Both the position numbers and the translations under genes were made by a program. Positions 27,603 to 35,834 of a stretch of 64,000 bases of DNA are shown here, in pieces (position 1 is the stretch's first letter; each line of letters begins with the position of its first letter). Under the pieces are notes generated by a model that was given only the letters and a program-made list of their open reading frames with translations, had not been told where the DNA came from and ran no database searches. This stretch comes from an uncultured SAR116 cluster alpha proteobacterium (lineage in GTDB: Bacteria; Pseudomonadota; Alphaproteobacteria; Puniceispirillales; Puniceispirillaceae), in the NCBI GenBank assembly GCA_902523435.1, contig CABYZM010000002.1, positions 1 to 64,000 on the forward strand. The letters run 5' to 3'.

Positions 27603-27684
27603 ATACCTTTTTGAATTATTAATAGCTTAATTCAAGGTATACATTTAACTTTAAGAGTAAAATGATATGATACCTTTTGAGATA
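27603..27684 (-). promoter_or_regulatory. Candidate operator palindrome upstream of livF
   Basis: TTGAATTA (27611-27618) and TAATTCAA (27628-27635) are perfect inverted arms, and outside them ATACC (27603) faces GGTAT (27636-27640), with a three-base offset. A third partial copy, ATACCTTTTGAGATA, starts at 27670. Repeated half-sites in the gap ahead of the importer genes look like a regulator site, but no local regulator gene is present to pair with it. Confidence 0.35.
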
Positions 27685-27755
27685 CGCAAACACTTATTTG
27701 ATGAAAAATCATCATTATTTCACACATAGAAAACCCAGCTTTTTTATAATGTTTA

Positions 27756-28589
27756 TTAGAAGGCAGAGTTCATCCTTTGTATGATTTCCTCTATCATCTT
27801 TTCGGCTGGAGTCTTCCACCAACGGTCACGTGAGAAAATTTCGACTTCAATTGGGCCAAAATAGCCAGCTGCTTCAATCATGTGGCGCCAGTCACAAAGC
27901 GCGATCTGGCCGTCGCCTGGCATTCCACGATCAAGCCGAAGATCCCTTGTGTCAGCAAGCCAATCGGAAACATGGTAATTCAGAATACGCCTACCAGCAC
28001 GTTTCAACTTTTCCTGCAAATCATGTTCCCACCAAAGGGCATAGGTGTCGATGGCAAGGCCTATGTCATGAGAATCATCCATTTGATCAAGAATATCGAG
28101 TGATTCTTGAAGAGTTGAGACAATTGACCGAAAGCCACAGACCATTGGGTGCAGAGGCTCAAAGGCCAGTCTGACCCGATAACTGTCAGCAAGCTCCGCT
28201 GCCAAAGCAAGCCGTTCTACTAATAAACTTCGGGCATAATCGATATCACCATCGTGGCCTGCAGACTTCAGTGCCTCAAATCCACCAGTAATTATCACAA
28301 GAGTTCGGGCACCAAACATATCAGAAAGATCAAGCTGCTCGCGAAGCAACGCTTCATCTTCGAAGAGGCATGCAACACAAAGAGACTCAGCCGTCATACC
28401 AGCGCTATCCCATATCCGTTTGGCTTCGGAAATACCACAAGAGTTGATCATTGGCGTCCATAGCGCGGTTCTTTTGATGCCTGCATTTCTAAGCACTGCC
28501 AGTGAATTAGCGAAATCACATTGGCCTGAAAGTGTCACTTGATGCACGCAAAGGTCATCAAGCTGCAGCTGACGAAGTGCGTTTACCAT
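27756..28589 (-). CDS. TIM-barrel sugar phosphate isomerase/epimerase-family protein
   Basis: A 277-residue AP-endonuclease-2-type TIM barrel. The probable metal ligands are visible in order: Glu in RLAFEPLHPM, Asp in GLAIDTYALWWE, His in LNYHVSDW and Glu in PIEVEIFSRDRWW. The fold covers xylose/inosose/hydroxypyruvate isomerases and also single-domain 3-dehydroshikimate dehydratases of AsbF type. Given a dehydroquinase in the same operon and a dead QuiC remnant nearby, a dehydratase role is possible, but residues alone do not decide. The ATG overlaps the preceding SDR by 7 bases; last gene of the ten-gene enzyme run. Confidence 0.8.
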   Translation of the reverse strand: MVNALRQLQLDDLCVHQVTLSGQCDFANSLAVLRNAGIKRTALWTPMINSCGISEAKRIWDSAGMTAESLCVACLFEDEALLREQLDLSDMFGARTLVIITGGFEALKSAGHDGDIDYARSLLVERLALAAELADSYRVRLAFEPLHPMVCGFRSIVSTLQESLDILDQMDDSHDIGLAIDTYALWWEHDLQEKLKRAGRRILNYHVSDWLADTRDLRLDRGMPGDGQIALCDWRHMIEAAGYFGPIEVEIFSRDRWWKTPAEKMIEEIIQRMNSAF

Positions 28590-29320
28590 GTGGCCCTCCC
28601 GCCAGTCACATCAAAAATTTGACCGGTGGTAAAACTGCATGCTGGGGAAGCAATAAACGCTGCTACACTGGCAATCTCTTCAGGTGTACATAGACGCCCC
28701 ATGGGGATCCGGCCTTTCTTATCTGCAATATATTCCGCACTCATCTCATCCAGCAAGTCCGTCATTGCCATCGAAGGCGCAATACAATTTACCGTAATCT
28801 CTGATGGTAGCAATTCACGCGCCAGCCCCTTCGCAAGTCCTATGACGCCGGCTTTTGCTGCGCCATAGGGCACGGCACCCGGGTTGCCTTCCTTTCCTGC
28901 GATAGAGGAAATAATGATAATACGGCCTCGTTCCCGTTCCCTCAAATGACCAAGAGCGGCCTGCACAGTCAGAAATACCCCTGTCAGATCAACCGACATC
29001 ACCATTTGCCATTCTGACAGCGAATAATCCCACAACGGTTTTGTTGGCCCATTCACCCCAGCATTTGCAATAACGCCATCAATATCACCAAGAGCTGCGA
29101 GGCTGGCAGCGAACCCCTCCTTTGTCTGCAATGGGTTGCTGACATCAACAATCTGACTGTCAGCGAAAACTGAATTGTTCTTCATACCAGAATCATCAAG
29201 ATCCCAACCAGAAACCTTTGCCCCTAGACTGTTAAAAAGCGAACTGATAGCTAAACCAATGCCTTTGGCTGCACCAGTTACAATGAAGTTTTGACCGGCA
29301 ATATCGACCAGACTTTTCAA
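28583..29320 (-). CDS. Short-chain dehydrogenase/reductase (FabG-like)
   Basis: A 245-residue classical SDR with cofactor loop VTGAAKGIGLA near residue 17, NAGVNG, the catalytic Ser in IIISSIAG and the Tyr-Lys pair in VPYGAAKAG. The C terminus TGQIFDVTGGRATW is typical. It could be a 3-hydroxyacyl-CoA or ring-alcohol dehydrogenase. I take TTG 29320 as start because GGGGAG lies six bases before it; an ATG at 29371 would overlap the MaoC gene by 19 bases and add 17 polar residues. Confidence 0.86.
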   Translation of the reverse strand: MKSLVDIAGQNFIVTGAAKGIGLAISSLFNSLGAKVSGWDLDDSGMKNNSVFADSQIVDVSNPLQTKEGFAASLAALGDIDGVIANAGVNGPTKPLWDYSLSEWQMVMSVDLTGVFLTVQAALGHLRERERGRIIIISSIAGKEGNPGAVPYGAAKAGVIGLAKGLARELLPSEITVNCIAPSMAMTDLLDEMSAEYIADKKGRIPMGRLCTPEEIASVAAFIASPACSFTTGQIFDVTGGRATW

Positions 29321-29352
29321 TTTGATCTCCCCATTTTGAGTTCCACTAGTAA

Positions 29353-29784
29353 TTAGTTGTTCGGCACCCATTGAAGAATATGGCTGGCAACCGCGACAAG
29401 CTCATCATTCTGATTCGTAACCTCAATACCAGCTGTCGACCGGCGCCGCACAACATCGATTTCGCTTACAGTATATGCGACGGTAATCGTATCGCCCAGG
29501 AAGACTGGCTTTAAAAATCTAACCTTGTCATACCCAACTGAGACCGGAGTTTCTTCTGCCTCACGACTATGAGCGATTATCTGGGTCGAGACTGTAGACA
29601 TAAATCCAATGATTAGAGCACCATGTGCCATCAACCGACCATAACTAGATTTTTCCATATAAGCCTTATTGACATGGTTTGGAGAAAAATCACCTGTTAT
29701 GCCCGCAAACTGGTAGACATCACTTTCTGAGACCGTCTTGGTGAAGCTAGTGGTATCGCCAATTTTAAGATAGAAATCCGTCAT
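29353..29784 (-). CDS. MaoC-like (R)-specific enoyl-CoA hydratase
   Basis: A 143-residue single hot-dog MaoC dehydratase. The catalytic Asp-His pair of R-hydratases is seen in FAGITGDFSPNHVN near residue 30, followed by GRLMAHGALIIGF. Such enzymes hydrate 2-enoyl-CoA to 3-hydroxyacyl-CoA. A perfect AGGAGG ribosome site precedes the ATG. In this operon it would act between the acyl-CoA dehydrogenase and an SDR; that order is inference from context. Confidence 0.86.
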   Translation of the reverse strand: MTDFYLKIGDTTSFTKTVSESDVYQFAGITGDFSPNHVNKAYMEKSSYGRLMAHGALIIGFMSTVSTQIIAHSREAEETPVSVGYDKVRFLKPVFLGDTITVAYTVSEIDVVRRRSTAGIEVTNQNDELVAVASHILQWVPNN

Positions 29785-29806
29785 TTTAATCCCTCCTAAA
29801 TTTCAT

Positions 29807-30847
29807 TTAATTTGAGAGTTGAATGCGCTTTCCACCCGTCGCTGCGCGCGCAGCTGCGAGTGTAGCATCAAGTGATCTGCTCCCATTTAGCGCATCGACA
29901 ATAGGTGTTTCATAGCCGCATGCAACGGCCCGCAAATGTTCGCACTGCGCCACATAGGCATCAATGAACGGCGCCTCAATTACTTCAGGCGCGATCTCCT
30001 GGTGCCAGTTACCATTATCATCAGCATGCTTCCACAGCACCAGATTCGGAAATTCCAGCGCACCTTGAACACCCAAAAAGCGAATGCTATTCATGCCAGT
30101 CTTAGGAAATTTTACACTTTCACCAAGCGCCATTTCCCAGGTCCAGGGGGACGGCGTTCGATCCGAAAGCAAAAAACTTCCAACCGCCTGATTGGCAAAT
30201 TTCAAGCTTATTGCAACCGCATCTTCCTTCTCAAAATTTTGATCATGATTAGTCATCTCAGCAGAAACCGACGCGATGTCACCACAAATAAAACGCAAGA
30301 GATCAATTTCATGAATTAGGTTGGTCAGAATTGGGCCAGCCTCGAAATTACGGCGCCACGCTGGAGCGAAATAGTCTTCATCCTTGCGCGTTGTCCACTG
30401 ACCAGTTACCGCCATAAGCCTGCCGATGCGGCCATTTTGAATAATATCTCGCGCTATTTGCGCGCAAGGATAATATCGCCTCTGATGGCCAACAAGAACT
30501 TGGCATCCCTGTTCAGCTGCATAGTTAGTCACCTCGTCAGCCTCTTTCGTGGTCGCAGTAATCGGCTTTTCAACCAATACCGTCTTGCGATACTTGAGAA
30601 CCATCATCAAATCAGCATGGTGACGCTCTGTTGGGGTGGCAATGATAACTGCATCAACATCTGTTTTTGAGAGCATGCTCTCAGCATTAGCAAAAGCCTC
30701 AAGGCCGCGAGATTCCGCAAGCTTTGCCGCTGCGGGCGCTGGGTCTGCAATAGCTACAAGCTCGATCAGCGCCAACTCATCAATGGCCTTAATATGCCTC
30801 GTGCCAATCGAACCAGCACCAATCAGCCCAATTCTGAATACATCCAT
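29807..30847 (-). CDS. Gfo/Idh/MocA-family NAD(P)-dependent oxidoreductase
   Basis: A 346-residue oxidoreductase with the nucleotide-binding loop GLIGAGSIGTRH (8-19), the EKPIT motif at 93-97 whose Lys is catalytic, and NLIHEIDLLRFICG with the catalytic His-Asp region. The family oxidises cyclic polyols and sugar derivatives such as inositol, and some members act on quinate-like substrates. From ATG 30847 a GGGGA ribosome site is well placed; an ATG at 30868 (ATGA overlap with the CoA-transferase stop) would add seven residues. Substrate unknown. Confidence 0.85.
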   Translation of the reverse strand: MDVFRIGLIGAGSIGTRHIKAIDELALIELVAIADPAPAAAKLAESRGLEAFANAESMLSKTDVDAVIIATPTERHHADLMMVLKYRKTVLVEKPITATTKEADEVTNYAAEQGCQVLVGHQRRYYPCAQIARDIIQNGRIGRLMAVTGQWTTRKDEDYFAPAWRRNFEAGPILTNLIHEIDLLRFICGDIASVSAEMTNHDQNFEKEDAVAISLKFANQAVGSFLLSDRTPSPWTWEMALGESVKFPKTGMNSIRFLGVQGALEFPNLVLWKHADDNGNWHQEIAPEVIEAPFIDAYVAQCEHLRAVACGYETPIVDALNGSRSLDATLAAARAATGGKRIQLSN

Positions 30848-30864
30848 TGACGGTCCCCACTTCA

Positions 30865-32394
30865 TCATTTTTTAAAATAATTACCGTCCATTTCAGACAG
30901 AGGTGAATTCATGTTTGGTACAAACCCCATTCGGTCAAGCAAATCTGTTTGCAAGTCAATTCCTGGGGCGATCTCAATTATGTGCAAGCCATTTTCTCGC
31001 AACTCAAAAACCGCGCGCTCAGTAATGTAAATAACTTTCTGACCTTGCACTAATGATTGGGGACCTGAAAAGGTTATCTGGTCGACCTTATCGACCAGCT
31101 TAGAGATCCGCCCATGCTCTGTCACTCGCATGACGCCAGAACCCACCTCAGTGCGGGCGCCACCTGTATCAAAAGTACCGCAAAACACCACCTTACGTGC
31201 GTTTTGGGCAATATCAATAAAACCACCCGGCCCAACAGTATTGCCACCGAGCTTGGAAACATTGACATTGCCGACAGCGTCTATCTCACCAAAACCGAGA
31301 AAGGCTATGTCCAGTCCACCGCCCGAATAAAAATCAAACTGCGAAGGACCGTCGATCATACAACTTGGATTCATAGCATACCCAAACAGATCTCCATCCA
31401 TTAGCCTGCCGCCATAGGTGCCATGCTCAATAGTCTGAAAATATCGCGCCGATTTGCCGTCATGGTCGATCAACTTGGCAATCTGGTCGGGGATACCGAA
31501 GCCAAAATTTATCACAGCATTATCATAAAGCTCCTGTTGAGCGCGGCGTGCTATTACCAAACGTGATGAAAACAACGGCTCAGGTTGAGCAAAACCCTCT
31601 CTACGTTTCTGACCAGACAACGCTGCGTCATAGACCACTTCGTAGCCCTGCTGCTGTGTTTCATCAACAACAACAGCATCGACCAGCGCTCCCGGAATAC
31701 GTACTTCGCGTGCCTTCATGCTATGGCGTGGAACCATTCCTCGTACCTGGAAAATTACTTTTCCACCACTGTTATGTGCTGCGGCGGCTATCGCATAAAT
31801 GTCAAGATTAGCCGGCTCTTCCTCCAATGAAATATTACCCTCTTCATCGGCGTAACTACCACGAAGAAGAGCTACCGTTACTGGAATTGGCAGATAGCGT
31901 AAATAATCTCTACCTTCTATGGTTATAATTTCCGTCAGATTTTGCTTTGCAGCCTCGTTCATGCGTCCACCATCCAGCCGCGGATCAACAAAGGTACCAA
32001 GCCCAACATGAGTGATTAACCCAGGACGACCAGCGGCTACCTCGCGCATCAATTGCATGATCACCCCACCAGGCAGCACATAAGCCTCAATATCGTTATT
32101 CCGCGCCATCTGCTGCATCCGTGGTGACCATACCCAATGCCCCCCAATCACACGGCTGGTCATGCCTACATGAGCAAATCGGTTCATGCCACGCTCCTGC
32201 CTATCGCCTATACCAAGCGCATGAATACAAGTTAAATTTTGGGGATGGCCAGTTTCAAGAAAACTTCGCTCCACAGCAGCATGTAGTGCGCTCGCCTCAA
32301 CCAAACCGCCACCGCCACCAGCAAGACCAATCGTATCACCATCCTTAATCATGGCTGCAGCTTCGTCCGCAGAAAGGAATTTTACTTTTGTCAT
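30865..32394 (-). CDS. Family I acyl-CoA:carboxylate CoA-transferase (YdiF type)
   Basis: A 509-residue fused alpha-beta CoA-transferase. GLAGGGGGLVEASAL at the N terminus is the glycine-rich first half, and the catalytic glutamate that forms the CoA thioester is E323 in FQTIEHGTYGG. Size and layout match propionate/acetate CoA-transferase and E. coli YdiF. It would activate a pathway acid by swapping CoA with a short-chain acyl-CoA. Translation is coupled by ATGA overlap to the acyl-CoA dehydrogenase before it. Confidence 0.88.
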   Translation of the reverse strand: MTKVKFLSADEAAAMIKDGDTIGLAGGGGGLVEASALHAAVERSFLETGHPQNLTCIHALGIGDRQERGMNRFAHVGMTSRVIGGHWVWSPRMQQMARNNDIEAYVLPGGVIMQLMREVAAGRPGLITHVGLGTFVDPRLDGGRMNEAAKQNLTEIITIEGRDYLRYLPIPVTVALLRGSYADEEGNISLEEEPANLDIYAIAAAAHNSGGKVIFQVRGMVPRHSMKAREVRIPGALVDAVVVDETQQQGYEVVYDAALSGQKRREGFAQPEPLFSSRLVIARRAQQELYDNAVINFGFGIPDQIAKLIDHDGKSARYFQTIEHGTYGGRLMDGDLFGYAMNPSCMIDGPSQFDFYSGGGLDIAFLGFGEIDAVGNVNVSKLGGNTVGPGGFIDIAQNARKVVFCGTFDTGGARTEVGSGVMRVTEHGRISKLVDKVDQITFSGPQSLVQGQKVIYITERAVFELRENGLHIIEIAPGIDLQTDLLDRMGFVPNMNSPLSEMDGNYFKK

Positions 32395-33572
32395 CTTGCT
32401 TGTTCATAGATGTCGAAAAGGCCGACATCCCCCTTCATCATCTGTCGAGCCATAACCATACGGTGAATTTCTGAAGTTCCGTCATATATCCGCGCGATGC
32501 GCGCATCTCTGTAATAACGCTCAATCGGCAAATCACAGCAATATCCAGCACCACCATAGATTTGAACCGCTCGGTCAACAACCCGCCCAAGCATTTCTGA
32601 AGCCTGCACTTTTAGCATCGATATCGCACCCCGTGCCTCTTCTCCAGCATCAATACGGCTTGCCGTCTGCCAGAGGGCCAGTCGGCAAGCGTTGATCTCC
32701 ATCGCCGAGTCGGCAAGCATATGCTGGATCATCTGGAATTCCCCAATTGGTGAGCCAAATTGCCTCCTATCCTTAGAATAACGAAGACAGCTATCGAGGA
32801 TCATGCTGCCCCTGCCCACGGCTCGTGCGGACACCTGCGCTAACCGCACACGACCAAGAGTTGCTAGCGCCAACTTTAAGCCTTGGCCCTCCTTTCCAAG
32901 AAGGCAGCCTTCATTAAGTTTCACATTCTCAAAGTGCATTTCTACGTGTGAAGTACCCTTTAGCCCCATCATCGGCTGATCTCGACCAACGGTGAACCCT
33001 GCAAGCCCCTTGTCGAGAATAAATGTGGAAATTCCACGCGCACCTGCGTCGGGGTTTGTGACTGCGGTAACAATGAAGAAGTCAGAATACAAACCATCCG
33101 AGATGAAATGCTTGGAACCGTTCAGCACCCAACCGTCATTCTTTCGGACTGCTCTAGTTTTTATAGCAGCAGCATCAGACCCCGCCTCAGGTTCAGTGAA
33201 GGCTACAGAGAAGGTTCGGTCACCACGAACCGCAGGAATTAGATATGTCTCGATCTGCGCGTCTGTGCCTTCTAGCAAAATTTCGTAAACATTGCCGAAG
33301 GCACGGCGAACCAAAATGTCACTAGTGCGGCCAAACTGCTCTTCAGCGATCATCCAGTCCAAAACCGACAGACCACCACCGCCGTATTTAGTTGGAATAT
33401 TAACTGCATAAAGACCGAGTTCCTGTGATTTAGCTCGGATCTCAGAGGCCACATCATCAGCAAGTCGACCAGTCTTTTCGATGCCTTCCTCTAACGGCCG
33501 TAACTCAGACTCAATGAAACCTCGGATGCTAGAAACAAGCAGATGCTGCTCCTCAGACAAAGAAAAATCCAT
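32391..33572 (-). CDS. Acyl-CoA dehydrogenase
   Basis: A 393-residue FAD acyl-CoA dehydrogenase, with VAFTEPEAGSDAAAIKTRA in the middle domain and the C-terminal helical domain QIYGGAGYCCDLPIERYYRDARI. The segment that carries the catalytic Glu in medium-chain enzymes reads IYDGTSEIH, so Asp 364 stands where Glu is usual; several uncharacterised relatives share this, so it need not mean inactivity. The start overlaps the SDR stop by one base and the end overlaps the CoA-transferase by four. Confidence 0.88.
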   Translation of the reverse strand: MDFSLSEEQHLLVSSIRGFIESELRPLEEGIEKTGRLADDVASEIRAKSQELGLYAVNIPTKYGGGGLSVLDWMIAEEQFGRTSDILVRRAFGNVYEILLEGTDAQIETYLIPAVRGDRTFSVAFTEPEAGSDAAAIKTRAVRKNDGWVLNGSKHFISDGLYSDFFIVTAVTNPDAGARGISTFILDKGLAGFTVGRDQPMMGLKGTSHVEMHFENVKLNEGCLLGKEGQGLKLALATLGRVRLAQVSARAVGRGSMILDSCLRYSKDRRQFGSPIGEFQMIQHMLADSAMEINACRLALWQTASRIDAGEEARGAISMLKVQASEMLGRVVDRAVQIYGGAGYCCDLPIERYYRDARIARIYDGTSEIHRMVMARQMMKGDVGLFDIYEQAR

Positions 33573-34357
33573 TAAAAATACCCCTTTGTCGCGCCACCAT
33601 CTACAGCAATGCCCGCACCATGGATATGGCGTGCCTCGTTACTACAGAGAAATGCAACAAGCGCTGCAGTATCCTCTGGCTGCCCAAGACGGCGAATGCC
33701 TTCGGCCTGCATACGCTCAGCTCGGACATCATCGACGCTCCGATTCTCATCACGCGCCCGTGTCTCGAGAAGTTGTTGCAAGCGCTCGGTCTCCGTCTGA
33801 CCCGGATTAATCCAATTTACATTTACATCATCTTGAAGGCCTTGACCCGCCAGTGCCTTGCTGAAATTTGCAAGCGCCGCATTGACTGCACCACCAACCA
33901 TAAATTTGGCATCAGGATTGCGCGACGCGCCACCCACAATCATTATCACATTACCGCGCGCGGCAACAAGCGACGGCCAGAAGAGGCGTGACAGCCGGAC
34001 CCCGGCATGGAATTTAAGCGCAAAACCATCAATGAAATCAGTATCGTCTTGGTCAGGGAATACACCACCCTTAGTTGCGCCTGCGCTATGAACTAAAATA
34101 TCACAAGAATTAAAAGCTTTACCTTGCGCGTCGAACACAGACTGGCACCCTTCAAATGTTCGCAGGTCGGCAGCACAGGCCTCAACGCGGCCACCAGAAT
34201 TGGAAGCAATTCTCTTAACCGCTACATCGCAATTGGATTGACTGCTGCCGCTAACCATAACATCTGCACCTTCTCTTGCTAAACGCTCAGCGATAGCAAG
34301 CCCAATGCCCCTCGTTCCACCAGACACAAAGGCAGTCTTCCCTGTCAATAAACCCAT
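33572..34357 (-). CDS. SDR-fold protein lacking the catalytic Ser-Tyr-Lys
   Basis: A 261-residue short-chain dehydrogenase-fold protein. The cofactor loop GGTRGIGLAIAE (13-24), the NAG-equivalent HSAG and the C-terminal INPGQTETERL and IHGAGIAVDGG are all normal. The active-site stretch is not: where classical SDRs have Ser, then Tyr-x-x-x-Lys, this one has GG (about 142-143), G155 and N159 in FMVGGAVNAALANFSKALA. Alignment is fixed by the equal distance to the following NPG motif. It may bind nucleotide without redox activity or use other chemistry. Coupled directly to the acyl-CoA dehydrogenase. Confidence 0.82.
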   Translation of the reverse strand: MGLLTGKTAFVSGGTRGIGLAIAERLAREGADVMVSGSSQSNCDVAVKRIASNSGGRVEACAADLRTFEGCQSVFDAQGKAFNSCDILVHSAGATKGGVFPDQDDTDFIDGFALKFHAGVRLSRLFWPSLVAARGNVIMIVGGASRNPDAKFMVGGAVNAALANFSKALAGQGLQDDVNVNWINPGQTETERLQQLLETRARDENRSVDDVRAERMQAEGIRRLGQPEDTAALVAFLCSNEARHIHGAGIAVDGGATKGYF

Positions 34358-34360
34358 TTT

Positions 34361-35323
34361 TTATCCTCCCTCGCGGTGGTAAGAGCCGACATAATGTGTT
34401 TCGATACCCTTCACAAACCCATAAAGACTACGCAATGTTGGAACAGCGAGGCCAGCCTCGTCGGCAAGCTGCAGTGGCACGCCATAAATAAATTCGACTT
34501 CGCTAGGCCGGCGCGCCAACACATCCAAGCAAAGAGAAGATTTGTTGTCACCGGTACCGCCCGGTGCTGTCATCAACTCAAGTCCCTTTACCACAACGTC
34601 GCGATCAAGATTAATATCTTGAGAGCGCGCAATTGAAATTGCCTCGTCAAGCGCGGCATAACAGACTTTGCGGAGTGGCTCCAGTCTCAGGATTTCAACA
34701 CTAGTCAGATTAGTTACTCCAGAGACAGCACTCATCGCCATATTGCCAATAAGCTTTTTCCAGATGTCCATTCTGATGTCAGTACTCGCATATGTCTCCA
34801 ACCCGGCCGCTGTAAATGCAGCGGCAACCGCTTCAGCGCGCACAGAAATGCCGCCACCCCATTCACCAATGTAGGAAGGCACTCGGTCAAAATCGCGGAT
34901 CTGCCCAGGACCTGTTTGAGCGCCAGCCATCGAGGTCAACCCGCCCAGGACATTCTCAAGACCAAGAATGTCCGCAAGAACATCCTCGTTGCCTAGGCCA
35001 TTTTGAAAACTTATAAAAACGGCACCTGCATCTGCAAGATGCGTCATTGCAAGCGCCGCCTGATGAGTTGCTGTTCCCTTACATTGTACCAGCACAATAT
35101 CAGTTTGCTCAATCTGTTTAACGTCATGTGTTGCCTTCAGCATGAGCCGACTGTTGTCGCCATATCCAGAGACCAGAAGTCCATTCTTTTGAATTGCATT
35201 GATGTGTTCGCGATTAGTATCCACAAGCGTTACCTCAAGACCCCCTTCAGAGAGGATTGCGCCAAACAGGGCCCCCATACCACCAGCACCAACGACGGTC
35301 ACATGATGAATTTGTTTTGTCAT
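34361..35323 (-). CDS. 2-dehydropantoate 2-reductase (PanE/ApbA) family protein
   Basis: A 320-residue protein of the ketopantoate reductase fold, with TVVGAGGMGALFGAIL at the N terminus, the catalytic Lys in IWKKLIGNMAMSAVSGVTNL, and the C-terminal DNKSSLCLDVLARRPSEVEFIYG. The start is ATG 35323, which has AAGGGAAG ahead; a TTG at 35359 would overlap the dehydroquinase gene. Inside a catabolic operon it more likely reduces or oxidises a pathway 2-oxo/2-hydroxy acid than serves pantothenate synthesis, but this is inference. Confidence 0.83.
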   Translation of the reverse strand: MTKQIHHVTVVGAGGMGALFGAILSEGGLEVTLVDTNREHINAIQKNGLLVSGYGDNSRLMLKATHDVKQIEQTDIVLVQCKGTATHQAALAMTHLADAGAVFISFQNGLGNEDVLADILGLENVLGGLTSMAGAQTGPGQIRDFDRVPSYIGEWGGGISVRAEAVAAAFTAAGLETYASTDIRMDIWKKLIGNMAMSAVSGVTNLTSVEILRLEPLRKVCYAALDEAISIARSQDINLDRDVVVKGLELMTAPGGTGDNKSSLCLDVLARRPSEVEFIYGVPLQLADEAGLAVPTLRSLYGFVKGIETHYVGSYHREGG

Positions 35324-35355
35324 GTCATCTTCCCTTTCTGCACGAGCTAGTTCAC

Positions 35356-35805
35356 TCAAGCCCCTTCTCTTTTTCGCAAGAGACGATGCACGGCATTAAG
35401 CCCCAAGTAAAAGGAGTCTGCACCAAACCCAACAACGCTGCCATCACTGACTCCTGCTGTAAGGCTCACCTGCCTGAAATTTTCTCGACTATCGTTGTTC
35501 GATAGATGTACCTCGACCTTAGGGCCATCAAACATTGCCAGCGCATCACGAAGTGCTATCGAAGTGTGCGTATAGGCAACCAAGTTGAACAGAATCGACG
35601 TGGCTTTATCGCGCGCCTCCTGAAGCGCAGTTACTAGAACTCCCTCTTCATTCGATTGTATGATTTCTATACTTCGGCCGAGCCGCTCAGCTTCAACGAC
35701 AAGCTCTTTCAAAATATCAGCCATGCTATCTGCACCATAAATTTCCGGTTCACGTGTCCCGAGAAAATTCAGGTTGGGCCCAAAGATGACCAGTATATCA
35801 ACCAT
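35356..35805 (-). CDS. aroQ: Type II 3-dehydroquinate dehydratase-like protein
   Basis: A 149-residue member of the type II dehydroquinase family, which interconverts 3-dehydroquinate and 3-dehydroshikimate. The substrate-site residues are mostly kept: N11 in FGPNLN, R18 and Y23 in GTREPEIYG, AYTHTSIALRD with the catalytic His, and EVHLSN plus RENFR. Two positions differ from the usual form: NLVA instead of NPGA and SNNDSRE instead of SNIHARE. Its place in a catabolic operon beside an importer suggests quinate/shikimate use rather than biosynthesis; a biosynthetic copy would be expected elsewhere. Confidence 0.82.
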   Translation of the reverse strand: MVDILVIFGPNLNFLGTREPEIYGADSMADILKELVVEAERLGRSIEIIQSNEEGVLVTALQEARDKATSILFNLVAYTHTSIALRDALAMFDGPKVEVHLSNNDSRENFRQVSLTAGVSDGSVVGFGADSFYLGLNAVHRLLRKREGA

Positions 35806-35834
35806 TTTACTTTTATCCCCACTTTATATTCAGA

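Noticed and set aside
34361-35323. Pantothenate-pathway panE
   Set aside because: The fold is right, but the catabolic operon context and lack of other pantothenate genes argue against naming it panE.
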